This document shows, piece by piece, positions 11,291 through 24,327 of a stretch of 64,000 nt of DNA (position 1 is the stretch's first letter; the number at the start of each line of letters is the position of its first letter). The DNA is from Ornithodoros turicata. Lineage: Eukaryota > Arthropoda > Arachnida > Ixodida > Argasidae. The position numbers and the translations under genes are program-made. Location of the stretch: positions 129,580,665-129,644,664 of the forward strand of contig NC_088201.1 of the NCBI RefSeq assembly GCF_037126465.1, written 5' to 3'. The notes beneath the pieces were generated by a model, which saw only the letters and a list, made by a program, of their open reading frames with translations, had not been told where the DNA came from and made no database searches.

Positions 11291-13160
11291 TGACAGACTC
11301 CATCAATGGAAGGCTTATGACTATTATTGAAAAGAAGGAAAGCGTTATTGATCCCTTTTTTCTAATGTCACAAATGTTGATTTGTAAATTTTGAGTTCTT
11401 TATTTATTATATTCACTTTAACAGATGCAAATAAATAGGTGAGATAAGGAATTTTCATCTTTTATTTGGTTGCTTAATTATTCTGCACACTAATAGCTGC
11501 CGTCTGATTGTGCACACCTAGATACTCCCCTAGGAAAGCCACTACCTCATTTCTAGCTTTTTTTAGATATTCAGGTTTAAGGTTTCTTAACATTTTGAAT
11601 TGAGGTTGAGCATTGTCGTTTTTCAATATTAAAATTATTCCTCAAAAATAGAACTTGAGTAATAATTACGTACTTAGTGTTGTGCAGTAAAGTGATGCTT
11701 GAACATGAGGTATTGTGGATTTCCTAACCTTCTAAGATGTGCGCTGTTGCACCTTTCCTAGTTAGGTCATTTTCCACCATGCTCAACACGCCGACAAGCT
11801 CCTGCAGCCTTTCCCATCTTCCCGAAAAGGATTAATCTTCCCCCTCACAGATAAAATCCCCTTAACTGCATTCGGCGAACTAAGATTTGACAGATTCAAA
11901 TATGGGCATTATGGCAGAAAAGCTTAAAAAGGGGCGCAATGATGGGAGAGCGCATTCGAATGTTGAAGGTGAATGCGTGTCATGGTGGTACATGCCCTAA
12001 GCTGCGAATGCTGGACTCGCGCAGTCATATGAGATATTCTAGCGTTCACCATTTAGTCCGACGTTGTCACTGTGCCTTCACAAGTCTTGTTCTATTCGGC
12101 GGGGAAGCCATTCGGGATTACATCGCTATATTGAGAATGATCAAATAAGACGAATTGCATTTTCGAATTTTTTCCCCTCTCTCTTCCCTTATGCCGTGAT
12201 GTGAACTTTCAATAATAAGGTGGCCTTCTCAGTGCGGAAGAGACCCTTGAAAATAAAATGGATGACAATTGTGAACTTTAGTTTTTGTTCATTATATACT
12301 GCATTTACGCGTGGGCAAAATTAAATAAGGCTCCTATACATATCTTTCTGTAGCATTGTATTAGGTCATGCAGTAACGAAAGACAATGCTCTCTGTCTCT
12401 CTCTTTTGTTCATTTGAATGTGAACAGACGAATAGAGGCAAACTTCAAAGGAAGGAGACTCGGCTACACCATGTAAGAGCAGAAAATAATTGCTATGAAG
12501 GAATGAATAGAGCAAAATTCACCAGTAAGTAGAGAACGTACACGGTATTGCTGTTCTCAACAGCGCAAATACGCAAGTGGATAAAGATCCATGACTTTGT
12601 GAAGAAGTCATATGTGTTGAATGCACAAAAATGTATTGAATGCATGTTCGTGTTGAATGCACAAAAATCCTGTTCCGGGGTACCAGAATCCAGGTTTGGG
12701 AACCCTGGAATCCAGGGTTTGTAAAAAGAGCTCGAGATTCCCATCCAAAATGCCTATCACTTCCACACATGGTTCACATAAATGGGATTTCCAAGGCTGA
12801 AAAGGTATAACCTGTGGAGATTGGAGACCGATTTTATCAGAAAAGTTTACGCAGTGTGCCGACACCAGCGTGGGACGAGTATTGTGCTATTTTTGTCGCG
12901 AAAAACTGCCTTTGTCGCGAAAATGTTGTTCAAATTCGCAATATTTTAGCGGATAATTCCGATATTTCTGCCCGTGAAAGCCAGGATTCCTGATTATTCA
13001 TTCGCCGCCTCACTCTGGAACTTCCGTATAGTATGAATTAACATGTCAATATACTCGTAATAGCTACAGCTGCAGAACCTCGTTCTCGGAGATTCTCCTT
13101 CCTCGTTCTCAGAGATTCGCCAGCGCACTCTTTCGATTTCTTAAGGACGTCTGCCAGGGA
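11291..13160. other. unassigned AT-rich DNA
   Basis: No gene recognised. Small local duplications occur at 12620-12670 (GTTGAATGCACAAAAATC repeated) and a short palindromic GGAACCCTGGAATCCAGGGTTT at 12700-12721. Open frames here are short, overlapping and on both strands. Confidence 0.4.
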
Positions 13161-14333
13161 CAGGGTGTCCCAGGAAATATGTAATTGAATTCTAATAACA
13201 AAAAACTAGACCAACTGGAATAATCAACGGTCAGATTCGGTCAACGGCATTTGCTATAGTAGGTCTTTGCCACCTCCAGATGTCAATGTCATATAACGCA
13301 AGTTTAATTATGTAAATATTTCCGAAGTGAACCCGGAAATTTACCGAGTAAATGTTACTTTTTACCCCACCAATATGAAGAGTGTGCCGAATTCATTCAA
13401 ATTCATGATAATTTACACTATATTCAGGAGCTATCCCATCGGAGAATACATCCCAACATCATGCTTTTCGGAGCACCCGAGCATAACGCGCAACGACGTT
13501 TTGAGCGCAGTCGCTGTCAGTCCGACGAAAGGAGGTTGCAAACCCAGCCCACAGAGTGATAGTAGAAAAAGTGACAGTTCCTGCAAATTGGGAGAGGGAA
13601 GGCATGATCCAAGCGCAAGCCGGACGCGACAAGCCATGCCTGTGTTATCTCTTTTCTTTCTACGATGCCGGTGTGTGCTGGGTTTCCAACGACCTTTATT
13701 CGGACTGACAACGATCGCCCTGAAAAATTATGCGAGCGCTATTCGATCTGACGGACGGTGTGTGCGTGCTGCGGAGAACGGAGAAGTACCGTAGTGTGCA
13801 CGCGTTGTCTGCTTTTACACGTTTATTCCGCATTCGTGCAGTAGGTGGGGCATTGGTAAACCGAACACTATCGCACTATCGTACCATGCGGCACAATTGA
13901 TCTTCGCGTGAATATCCACAAGAATTACGGAAAAAAGAACCATCAACTCCGAACATCGATCCACGTGATATCCACAGAAGAGAGGTGACAGTTTCGCCCC
14001 TATAGGTCGACCTCGCAGCGAATCGTATGGGAGCTCCATAGAGCATGATGTTCGGCTATTTTTTCCCAAAGGGATAGCTCTTCATTATCCCTGCGAATTA
14101 TCGCTAATTGGAGTAAATTCGACACGCTCTTCACTTTGGTGCGGCGAAAAGTTACCTTTACTTAGCACATTTCCGAGTTCAGAACGCGAAAATTTACGTA
14201 ATTAATGCTACGTTACATGACATTCACATCAGGACGTGGGAGAAGCCCCGTAAGACCAAGTGCCGTAGACCGCATGATGCTAGCTGGTGTTGTGTTTATT
14301 AGTATTCAATGGCAGGTTTTGTGCGACACTCTG
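13161..14333. mobile_element. foldback/MITE element, copy 2
   Basis: Starts CAGGGTGTCCCAGGAAATATG and ends with the degenerate complement (GCGACACTCTG). Like copy 1 at 4241 it contains the TCAGTCCGACGAAAGGAGG segment, the AGAGTGATAGTAGAAA segment and inner inverted copies (the GCTATCCCATCGGAG / AAAGGGATAGCTC pair). It is about 310 bp longer than copy 1, the difference lying in the middle (about 13680-14030). A 155-residue frame (13327-13794) crosses the arm and is not supported as coding. Confidence 0.75.
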
Positions 14334-14639
14334 TATCCTTAATTGCCCGCCCCCACCCCACCCCGTCTCAAGAAAACCCAGCAAAAACATCTAGACAACA
14401 GGTAACATTCAGGTAGGAACAGGGGTGATCCTCCAGTTTCCCTGTGGAAGGTGATCAGCTCAGCCAGTGAGTCAGAAGCTGGTGCGTTTCTGGTACTTAT
14501 TGGCAGAGGAACCGCGCGGGGACTGCGGAGCAACCGAGCGCACGTCTGCTCTCTGCGACAGCCAGCGAGAAACTGACTGGGACGCCGCTCCACATGCGCG
14601 CGCGCTCTTAGCGCCCTCTGCTGTGGCCACCTGCGAGAG

Positions 14640-16490
14640 GCTAAGAGAGAAGAGCATTCCTGCGCCCCCTGCTGGCCGTTCTCATTGGTCGTGACGTCAT
14701 CGCATTGTCTCAGGGCTGCACTGTTTTTTTTTCGACTAATGCTCCTTTGGACAAGGTCAATCTACAATGAAGCCACGGCATGACGTCATCATGCACCTGC
14801 GCGGCTCATGGACGCGTACGCTCTAGACAGAGGACCTATTTTATTGAATTACCATCCCAAGATTATTTCCTTTATTCTTCTATAACGATTGCATAGGAAA
14901 CTATTGCAGAAGAGCACCATGCATGAAAACTAATCGTAGGAATTCCAAAGTCTTACTAAATGAGACTTGCAAAAGAACAAAATATCCTAACACGTAACTC
15001 CATCCATGGCTAATAAGAGGACTAGGCACTCAACAAATCAACACAGAGTATGAGTAACAAGGAGCACAGGACGATGCGTCTACTCCATCTGATAGCCAGG
15101 CACGGAACTGCATCGTAATGCGTTTTCTCCTCTATAAAGTTATGCATCTGTCCCTCTTGTGGTTGATTTCTGAACTAATTTAACCATAAAATTATTAAGA
15201 ACAGCGCTATTCCCATTCAGGGCAGCACTATCGACATCGTCAAGACAAGAATGTTCCTTGTCAAAAAAGAAAAATACAAAGCGTCAACAAAGGAAAGCAT
15301 GAATGTCGGAGCATGTCAGGACACGTCAGGACAAATCGCACGACTGCTGGGCAACAGATGAGAACAAACACTTGAACAGAGTGAAAAGACACTCACCATC
15401 ATCGGACACGTACACTACATTCCCTCATTGTAAATCCGCTCGTCACAAAATCCACCTGCATCGACGAACACCATTCACCAGTGACGAACCCCACATCCGC
15501 ACCCAATCAGAGGCCGAAAGAACCCCACCGAAGCTACGTTCCTCTACTGACGGCCAACGCAATTGCCAGGAGCAGAATTAGTGTGTCCACACCCGTCAGT
15601 GTCCAAGAGAGAAGTGAATCCTTGCGCCCCCTACAGGCCGTTCTCATTGGTCGTGACGTCATCCTATTGTCTCAGGGCTACAGTGTTTTTTTTCACTAAT
15701 GCTCCTCTAGACAAGGTCAACCTGAAACAATAGTCTCGCGGTATGACGTCATCATGCAGGTGCGTGGCTCAAGGACGCGTACGCTCTAGACAGGGGACCT
15801 GTTATTTATTGAATCACTATCCCAAGATTATTTCCTTTATTCTACTATAATGATTGCATAGGGAACTATTGCAGAAGAGCACCATACACGAGCGGAGATT
15901 GTAGGAATTAAGCATTTCATTCCCAAAGTCTTACTGTACAAGAAAAAATAGAATAATGGTTCAGCAAGAGATGTCCATCCCATCCGAGAGCCAGGCAGAA
16001 AACTGAATAATGATGCTTTGTTCCTCCTCCTCCTGCTCCTCCTGAATAAAGTCACACACCTGTCCCCCTCGCGGTTACTCTCCGAACTAAATGAATCGCA
16101 AAAGTATTAAGAATTGCACTATTTACATTCAGGGCAGAAGTATCGACATCGTCAAGAATGTTTCTCTTCAAAAAGGAAAAACTACATGTAGAAGGAAAGC
16201 ATGTCAGAACAGGCCCAGCCATGTCAGCGCATGTTTGTCAGACAATAAGGTGGACAAAAGCGAAAAGGAACACTTGAACAAAGAAGAAAACCAGTATCAA
16301 ACTATTTCTAAGCACACGCACTCCTCTTATTCAAAAACAGTGCTCATCATAAATCCGTCCAGGGCAATACACACCATTTTTCTATTGCTACACTTTTTTC
16401 CAGTAACGGTCAACGCATTGCCACAGACTGCGCGACTTCATCACATCCTGTCTGAAGAAGACGGCGGCAAAGACTCCTATTAATTATTGA
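14640..16490 (+). repeat. two tandem ~0.95 kb modules inside the left palindrome arm
   Basis: The segment CCGTTCTCATTGGTCGTGAC..TCTAGACAG..GATTATTTCCTTTATTCT occurs at 14676 and again at 15637. CATTCAGGGCAG.A.TATCGACATCGTCAAGA occurs at 15217 and 16128. The arm is therefore itself a head-to-tail duplication of modules about 0.91-0.96 kb long, diverged by perhaps 10-20 percent. The right arm holds the mirror pair (about 19350-21120). Modular arms of this sort are typical of foldback elements. Confidence 0.75.
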
Positions 16491-19400
16491 ATCGGAAGAG
16501 TATTTCCTTTGTCCGATTCTTAATGACGTACACTTTTACAATAAAATTCAACAAAAAAAAGCACCATGCATATTAGCGATTTTCACCCCGAAAGGCTCAT
16601 CATGGTCATTAGAATCACATCACCAGTAAACGACCACTGCTCTTTTAAAATAATAAGTGAGACCACTCAACATCATCACCAGGCTTATGCAATACATGAC
16701 CCTTTCTATGCTCATACATTCGTTGTCTGAGGCTACACCTGCGAGCAAAAAGGCGCGAACGCCGTGGGGCAAAGTTCTATTCGCGCTCGACAGAGGACTA
16801 GACAGAACGCCTTTATGGGAACACGATGGCATTCCTATACTATATTAATGATTATTGCGTTGCAGTTTAGAAAAGCTACTGCAAAGCTATAATTTTAGGA
16901 GCCTATTAAAATTCTACTTTCTATGGAAACTGTAATTGCCCTTTTACTTGGATCGCCATTAATGAAGCGTTCCAATTTTTTTCTGTCTTCCAATTTCAGC
17001 CTTGTCATGCAGTGAAGCAGACACATCCAAAATAATTAATTTACACTGCGGGTGCCGTGCTTCAGGAATTCCTATCCTGCGCTCACATGCAAGCGTTTCT
17101 GCACGAATACCTACAACAGCGTACTTCAACATACCGAGGTCCTAACAACATCTAACAAACAAGCAGAGAAACCCACTTCTCAGCTTACCATGCGACTTTC
17201 TTCTGCGCAAAAGCAGTGATTTGAGGAAAGAGTAGCAAAAATTTCGCGCACTTGTGCTTGACTTCAAAAACTGAAGGATATGCTAATAAACTAAGCAAAA
17301 GACACCCATTTCTGGTATCAGATAATTCTTGCATAATGCTACATGCACAACCGCATTGTCCCAAAGCTACATACACAGCCGCATTGTCGCAAAGAAGGCA
17401 CAGGACAAGGGCACACAAATTCGTTTACGCGAGTAGGGAAAAGGCTTAAGACCTCAGGAATAATCGCAGAATCACCACACATCGCGACGCGGCTAACCCA
17501 AGATACCAACAAGATAATAGCGGCCATAATGCCATGATGACGTCACAAACCAAGAAAAAGCACGCACACACATATATAATTTTCTGTCGCAGGCTTAGGC
17601 CTTTTCCCCGATGAGCAGTATTTTGTACGAGATGTCTGGACTTGTTCAGTAGTGTCTTGCGAATTTTACCCTTCGCTAATACCTTGTTGCTGTCATGTTG
17701 TGCTAGCCGCGTATAGCGATAAGCGGTGATTCTTCGATTATTCCTGAGCGGTTCGACTTAAGCCTTTTCCCTGCTCACTTAAGGAAATTTGTGTATCCCT
17801 GTCCTGTGTGCTTTCTTTACGCAAAGGCAGTGCGACTCTGTATGTGGCATTATGCAAGAATTATCAGGTGGCAGAAAGTTCAGGTCTTGCTGTTACAGCT
17901 AGTGGGGAACAAATGCCGTGTAATTTTTCGCGGTTCTTTTCTTCTTTCGCTGCTCTTACTCGGAATGTAGATGAGGGGGGAAAGTCAGCATCCAGGTAGA
18001 GCAGGAGAAAGCCGCTCGGCAGAGGAGAGTTCATGAGAATGGAATTTGTTTCTTTTTTGTTATATGTATATGTATGTATGTATGTTTTTTGTATGTATGC
18101 AGTTATAAGTATCTGCGCAGAAATGCTGGTATGTGAGCGTGGAGGAGAAATTACAATATAGCACCTCTCCTTGTGCATTCCTGAGCTGATGACTGTGTGT
18201 GCGTGCTTTTTTCTTGGTTTGTGACGTCATCATGGCATGTTGGGGCTTGTATAGCAGTGTTGCAATTTTACCAGCCGCTATTATCTTGTTGTTATCTTGG
18301 GTTAGCCGCGTCGCGATGTGTGGTGACTCTGCGATTATTCCTGAGGTCTTAAGCCTTTTCCCTGCTCGCTTAAACGAATTTGTGTGCCCTTGTCCTGTGC
18401 CTTCTTTGCGACAATGCGGCTGTGTATGTAGCCTTGTGACAACGCGGCTGTGCATGTAGCATTATGCAAGAATTATCTGATACCAGAAATGGGTGCCTTT
18501 TTCTTAGTTTGTTAGCATATCCTTCAGTTTTTTTAAGCCAAGCACAAGTGCGCGCAATTTTTGCTACTCTTTCCTCAAATCACTGCTTTTGCGCAGAAGA
18601 AAGTCGCATGGTACAGCTGAGAAGTGGGTTTCTCTGCTTGCTTGTTAGATGTTGTTAGGACCTCGGTATGTTGAAGAAGTACGCTGTTGTAGGTATTCGT
18701 GCAGAAACGCTTGCATGTGAGCGCAGGATAGGAATTCCTGAAGCACGGCACCCGCAGTGTAAATTAATTATTTTGGATGTGTCTGCTTCACTGCATGACA
18801 AGGCTGAAATTGGAAGACAGAAAAAAATTGGAACGCTTCATTAATGGCGATCCAAGTAGAAGGGCAATTACAGTTTCCATAGAAAGTAGAATTTTAATAG
18901 GCTCCTAAAATTATAGTTTTGCAGTAGCTTTTCTAAACTGCAATGCAATAATCATTAATATAGTATAGGAATGCCATCGTGTTCCCGTAAAGGCGTTCTG
19001 TCTAGTCCTCCGTCGAGCGCGAATAGAACTTTGCCCCCGGCGTTCGCGCCTTTTTGCTCGCAGGTGTAGCCTCAGACAACGAATGTATGAGCATAGAAAG
19101 GGTCATGTATTACATAAGCCTGGTGATGATGTTGAGTGGTCTCACGTATTATTTTAAAAGAGCAGTGGTAGTTTACTGGTGATGTGATTCTAATGACCAT
19201 GATGAGCCTTTGGGGGTGAAAATCGCAAATATGCATGGTGCTTTTTTGTTGTTGTTGAATTTTATTGTAAAAGTGTACGTCATTAAGGATCGGACAAAGG
19301 AAATACTCTTGCGATTCAATAATTAATAGGAGTCTTTGCCGCTGTCTTCTTCAGACAGGATCTGATGACGTCATGCAGTCTGTAGCAATGCGTTGACCGT

Positions 19401-21100
19401 TACTGGAAAAAAAGTGTAGCAATAGAAAAATGGTGTGTATTGCCCTGGACGGATTTATGATGAGCACTGCTTTTGAATAAGAGGAGTGAGTGTGCTTAGA
19501 AATAGTTTGATACTGGTTTTCTTCTTTGTTCAAGTGTTTCTCTTCACTTTTTGCACGTTGTTGTCTTACAAACATGTGCTGACATGCCTGGGGCTGTTCT
19601 GACGTGCTTTCCTTCTACATGTAGTTTTTCCTTTTTGAAGAGAAACATTCGTGACGACGTCGATAGTGCTGCCCTGAATGGGAATAGTGCTATTCTTAAT
19701 ACTTTCTTTTGGGATTCATTTAGTTCAGAGAGTAACCGCGAGGGGGACAGGTGTGTGACTTTATTCAGGAGGAACAAAGCATCATTATTCAGTTAGCTGC
19801 CTGGCTCTCGGATGGGATGGACATGTCTTGCTGAACCATTATTCTATTGTTTCCTGTGCAGTAAGACTTTGGGAATGAAATGCTTAATTCCTACAATATC
19901 CTCTCATGTATGGTGCTCTTCTACAATAGTTCCCTATGCAATCATTATAGTAGAATAAAGGAAATAATCTTGGGATAGTGATTCAATAAATAACAGGTAC
20001 CTGTCTAGAGCGTACGCGTCCTTGAGCCACGCACCTGCATGATGACGTCATACCGCGAGACTATTGTTTCAGGTTGACCTTGTCTAGAGGAGCATTAGTG
20101 GAAAAAAACAGTGTAGCCCTGAGACAATAGGATGACGTCATGACCAATGAGAACGGCCTGCGGGGGCGCAAGGATTCACTTCTCTCTTGGACACTGACGG
20201 GTGTGGACACACTAATTCTGCTCCTGGCAATTGCGTTGGCCGTCAGTAGAGGAACGTAGCTTCGGTGGGGTTCTGTCTGCCTCTGATGGGGTGCGGATGT
20301 GTGGTTCGTCACTGGTGAATGGTGTTCGTCGATGCAGGTGGATTTTGTGACGAGCGGATTTACAATGAGGGAATGTAGTGTACGTGTCCGATGATGGCGA
20401 GTGTGTTTTCACTCTGTTACAGTGTTTGTTTTCCGCTGTTGCCCAGCAGTCGTGCGATTTGTCCTGACGTGTCCTGACATGCCCCGACTTGCATGCTTTC
20501 CTTTGTTGACGCTCTGTATTTTTTGTTTTTTGACAAGGAACATGGTTGTCTTGACGATGTCGATAGTGCTGCCCTGAATGGGAATAGTGCTATTCTTAAT
20601 AATTTTATGGTTAAATTGGTTCAGAAATCAACCACAAGAGGGACAGATGCATGACTTTATAGAGGAGAAAAAGCATTACGATTCAGTTCCGTGCCTGGCT
20701 ATCAGATGGAGTAGACGCATCGTTCTGCGCTCCTTGTAACTCGTACTATGTGTTAATTTGTTGAGTGCCTAGTCCTCTTATTAGCCATTGATGGAGTTAC
20801 GTGTTAGGATATTTTGTTCTTTTGCAAGTCTCATTTAGTAAGACTTTGGAATTCCTACGATTAGTTTTCATGCATGGTGCTCTTCTGCAATAGTTTCCTA
20901 TGCAATTGTTATAGAAGAATAAAGGAAATAATCTTGGGAGAGTAATTCAATAAAATAGGTCCTCTGTCTAGAGCGTACGCGTCCTTGAGCCACGCAGGTG
21001 CATGATGACGTCATGCCGTGGCTTCATTGTAGATTGACCTTGTCCAAAGGAGCATTAGTGGAAAAAAACAGTGTAGACCTGAGACAATAGGATGACGTCA
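14692..21100. promoter_or_regulatory. eleven exact TGACGTCA (CRE-type) octamers in the palindrome
   Basis: Exact TGACGTCA octamers start at 14692, 14781, 15654, 15744, 17538, 18222, 19366, 20043, 20133, 21006 and 21093. Eight of them form four pairs 87-90 bp apart, one pair per module. This octamer is the consensus site for CREB/ATF-type bZIP proteins. Whether it binds anything here is unknown. The sites are followed by repeated CCAATGAGAACGG words, which contain an inverted CCAAT. Confidence 0.5.
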
Positions 21101-21293
21101 CGACCAATGAGAACGGCCAGCAGGGGGCACAGGAATGCTCGTCTCTCTTAGCCTCTCGCAGGTGGCCGCCGCAGAGGGCGCTAAGAGCTCGTGCGCATGC
21201 GTAGCGGCCGCGGAGTGGCCTCCCAGTCAGTTTCTCGTTGGCTGTCGCAGAGAGCAGACGTGCGCTCTGTTGCTCCACAGTCCCTGCGCTCGC

Positions 21294-21888
21294 TCAGTTT
21301 GTGCCTGGCTGATGAGCAGCCGCAGAGGAAAAAGGTGGGTGATTTACCGATGTTTGCGCATTGTTTTACCGTGCGCGTGTTAAGCCTTTTCTCGCTGTAC
21401 GCGCATCTTTAGACTTGTTTAGTGGTGTCCCGTACCAAGCCTGTTGCACGTTTACCGTCGTGTGGCTAGTGGTTCCCGCCTTGTGTTAGCTGTATAGTGT
21501 TGAGGCGCTGTGGTTAGGCCTAGTCGATTGCCCCTCCGCAATGTGTACTGTTTTCTCCGTGCTGTTCAGCAGTAGCGGTTAGACCTTTTCTCTTTCATGC
21601 CTAGACTTGTTCAGCAGTGTTGTCATTTTCTACCTGCCGCTAGTATCTTGTTCTGTCTTTCTCTCATAGAGTTATGATGGTGGTGCCACCTGGTGTGATG
21701 CCTTGCAACTAAGTGGCCACCTGTCATCGATCTCTGCATCTGCTGGGTGCCAACTACCAACATGGCTGCCGGTGGTCACCCCGGAGCGGTTTCTTCACCA
21801 CGACATCGTTGATTTTCGAATAAATTGTTTCTCTCCACTCTATTTCTATCTATTTATTTTGTTTTCTACCTATTTTTTATTTTTTTAG
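21294..21888. other. flank of the palindrome with diverged palindrome-type subrepeats
   Basis: Contains words also present in the palindrome spacer (GTTAAGCCTTTTC, CTAGACTTGTTCAGCAGTGTTG, CCGCTAGTATCTTGTTCTG compare with 17640-17790 and 18245-18360). An older, diverged relative of the same repeat therefore continues here. No gene recognised. Confidence 0.4.
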
Positions 21889-22063
21889 CAGCTCAAGTAG
21901 CCGGAAACTCACACAGTGGTCTGGGCACGTCTTAGATGCTCAACAATTAGTGTAATGACTCTCTGAATGATCCTATATAATTACTGTGGGGGGGTCCCAA
22001 ATTGCTCTAATTGCTAATTAATGGCGTCCAGATGACTGTGTGAGTTTCCGGATACTTGAGCTG
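21889..22063. mobile_element. 175-bp MITE
   Basis: The ends CAGCTCAAGTAGCCGGAAAC and, on the other strand, CAGCTCAAGTATCCGGAAAC form a terminal inverted repeat that continues for about 30 bp (..TCACACAGT). No coding capacity. No clear target-site duplication is seen. Confidence 0.75.
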
Positions 22064-22896
22064 ATCCAATACTACTGATATAATGTGTACTTCCTTCCTG
22101 AGTTCTTCCGTCGACGAGATCAGATAGAGATATCCAGAGACCGGGATCTTCTTTCGTTTCGCCGCGGTATCTTATTCAAGTATACAACAATGACACTATA
22201 TTTCCAAGGGGGCGCGGTTGGGCGATCGCCCTCCGGAAACGTCAGTTTATACATTGAATTTCCCTCTCCCTCCTCCCCCACTAAGCGCTCAGACAAAGAA
22301 ACCGCCCCCAAACCGAGGGTCTGGATCCGCCCTTGAATGATTGTGTCACCCAGGAGTGTGATATTCTACGCCATTATCGGTGTAAGGTCCTCGCACATTA
22401 TGGAAGTAACTGTTCTGAGTCTTAAACACACGATGATGAACGGAAAAACCATCCTCAAGGCGCCTAAGAACACGAACAATTGGGATATGATAGTGCGAGA
22501 AAGTGTAGAGCGTGTTGGTTGGGACTGAACATGACTGAGAACGCGGAGGGACAAAGACGACACATACACGGAGTGTCGCCTCCTGTGTGTGTTGTCTTGT
22601 CCCTCCACGTTCTCAATGATGCATGTGGTAGTGGTCGGAAAAACCCACCAGCCGTGAGAATGGCATCACGGAGCTCTCGATTGCGCGTTCATGCAGTTAA
22701 CCAATTAAGTTACATGCTGGGGTCTGCCCTCCGACGACTTACCAGGTGACCTCATTTAACGAAGTGGACACTCAATCTCTCTTACAATTCCCTTCAGTTG
22801 ATTGAGGCCCCTTCGTAAGTGGTCAGAGAGGAGATGCCAGCGTATAGCGTAATTGGTTAACGTACACTGTTAAAACAAAAGGTATATAAACGGTAC
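22064..22896. other. unassigned DNA
   Basis: No gene, RNA or repeat recognised. There is a small inverted pair at 22540-22615 (ACGCGGAGGGACAAAGACGA / TGTCTTGTCCCTCCACGTTC). Confidence 0.4.
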
Positions 22897-23036
22897 AAAA
22901 AGATATAAATGAGGTCAAAAGTACGACATCTATACCTCAGTACCACTGTGTATACGTTACACATGGTTTAAACGGAGTAAAAACAGTGGTTATGAGGTAT
23001 AAATGTCGTACTTAAACCTCATTTATATCTTTTTAA
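22897..23036. repeat. short hairpin element
   Basis: The arms 22897-22949 and 22983-23036 are reverse complements (AAGATATAAATGAGGT..AAGTACGACAT..TATACCTCA) with an approximately 33-bp loop. It may be a small MITE or an old inverted insertion. It is followed by a (GA)n tract. Confidence 0.65.
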
Positions 23037-23049
23037 TATTTGTCTTTTT

Positions 23050-23077
23050 AGAGAGAGAGAGAGAGAGAGAGAGAGAA
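23050..23077. repeat. (GA)n microsatellite
   Basis: About 14 GA dinucleotides without interruption. Confidence 0.9.
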
Positions 23078-23593
23078 TTAGTTATATTGTCAACAAATAA
23101 TTGGCTTCCAGATGTCACTATACAACCTAATTAGAATACTACTCTATCACGGTCAATGTTTTCAATTAACTGAGACGATATCGTCTCCGCCACGAATTAG
23201 TGTGACCCCACACGCTACGGAACAGAAGGCATAGAAAACGCTGAAGCTATAAACGTAATTGAGAAGTACAGTTGGCGACACGGTTAGTTAAAATCCCTGT
23301 CAATACTTCACCGTTCAGTATTACCTCGGTTGCGCTTGAAAGTGTTGTGCCAATATTGTATATGCAAGTGGACCAGGTGCAGCACGTGTTTATTACTCGA
23401 TAGGTGTAGTCTTGCAATACCTGGAGATTTGGGATGCAACCACGGAGTGCTGACTTTAGACAACCATATCCAAGGGACACGGTTGACTAAAATCAGCACT
23501 TATTATACGCCCTCAACAAATGCAGAATGTGTAGCTTCGGAAGCTACTCCTTCTACAGTAGCCGAGGGCATAATAACTGCTCGCCGAATCGCC
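23078..23593. other. unassigned DNA, possible very old retroelement fragment
   Basis: A minus-strand frame (23480-23247) is open for 77 residues but shows no conclusive motif. The sequence (TVEGVASEATHSAFVEGV on the minus strand) has a faint look of the spacer after a retroelement protease. I would not assign it. Confidence 0.25.
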
Positions 23594-23596
23594 TTA

Positions 23597-24327
23597 AGGC
23601 TGGTTCACACTGCCACGTTCGCGCTTACGGGCTACGGGTTGCGCTTACGTAGTACCCATCTCGTTGCCGGCAACGTTCCTCCATCGTTCACATTACTACA
23701 TTTCGACGCTCCGTTCCTCCAATGAGGAGCGGCCTCCTAGAGCACCATCCTTCCGAAGAAAAGTGAAATAGAGCCACAGAGTAGCCTGGCGTCCAGCGTC
23801 GAGCACCCCGATGCCGGCTGCTTTGGAAGACACTCAGATATTCCTTGATGATGTTCTTAACTGTTAATGTTCTCAACTTAACGCCATTGTCTAGAGTGCA
23901 ACGCACAACTCGCTACTTCGGACAGATTCATTGAGTAAAGACATCACCTCACAGCCCCACTGCTATGCTAATTGTCATCCATGAGTTTTCTTTTTTCGTG
24001 GCATCCCTGTAGTCGCTTCTTTTGCTATTGCACAGCCATGGAAACTGCTCAACTAGGAGAATAAGAGCTTCTAAGACATCCAATGTTTTCGCCATCTTTG
24101 CAAGGAGACGCGCTAGACAAAACGCTTGCGCGGCATCCGAACTTTTCTGCCATCCTATTCGCCAGTGCGCTTACGGTTACGGAGCTTGCGGGAGAAAAGT
24201 TGAAGTTGCTTCAACTCCTTGCGGAAACGACCTTGCGGGCGCCGTCTCTTCATTGTCATGGCAACCCCCACCGTAAGCGCCCGTAACCCGTAGACGCAAG
24301 CGTAAACGTGACAGTGTGAACCAGCCT
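23597..24327. mobile_element. 731-bp MITE with TTA target duplication (PIF/Harbinger-like)
   Basis: Terminal inverted repeats AGGCTGGTTCACACTG (23598 on) and CAGTGTGAACCAGCCT (ending 24327), with subterminal inverted CGTAAGCGC..CGTAACCCGT words. The element is flanked by TTA on both sides (23594-23596 and 24328-24330). A TTA/TAA 3-bp duplication is typical of PIF/Harbinger-type elements, so that superfamily is the best guess. There is no coding capacity. Confidence 0.8.

Larger units (their letters stand above)
14518..21293. repeat. giant 6.8 kb imperfect palindrome (foldback element or inverted duplication)
   Basis: The left arm 14518-17575 and right arm 18193-21293 are reverse complements along their whole length, separated by a 617-bp spacer (17576-18192). 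Anchor pairs: GGAGCAAC..GAGCGCACG at 14527 with its complement near 21275; the TCACCATCATCGGACACG segment at about 15390 with about 20405; GCTCATCATAAATCCGTCC at about 16341 with about 19455; CCAAGATACCAACAAGATAA at about 17500 with about 18290; TGATGACGTCACAAACCAAG at 17536 with 18230. Outside these limits the flanks are unrelated. No transposase was found. The open frames in the arms are mirror images of each other and show no domains. Confidence 0.9.

Noticed and set aside
13327..13794. 155-residue frame in foldback copy 2
   Set aside because: Lies in the inverted-repeat arm, and the equivalent arm of copy 1 has no such frame.
23247..23480. Minus-strand frame as a retroviral-type protease region
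   Set aside because: No D-S/T-G active site and no neighbouring gag or RT; the resemblance is too weak.
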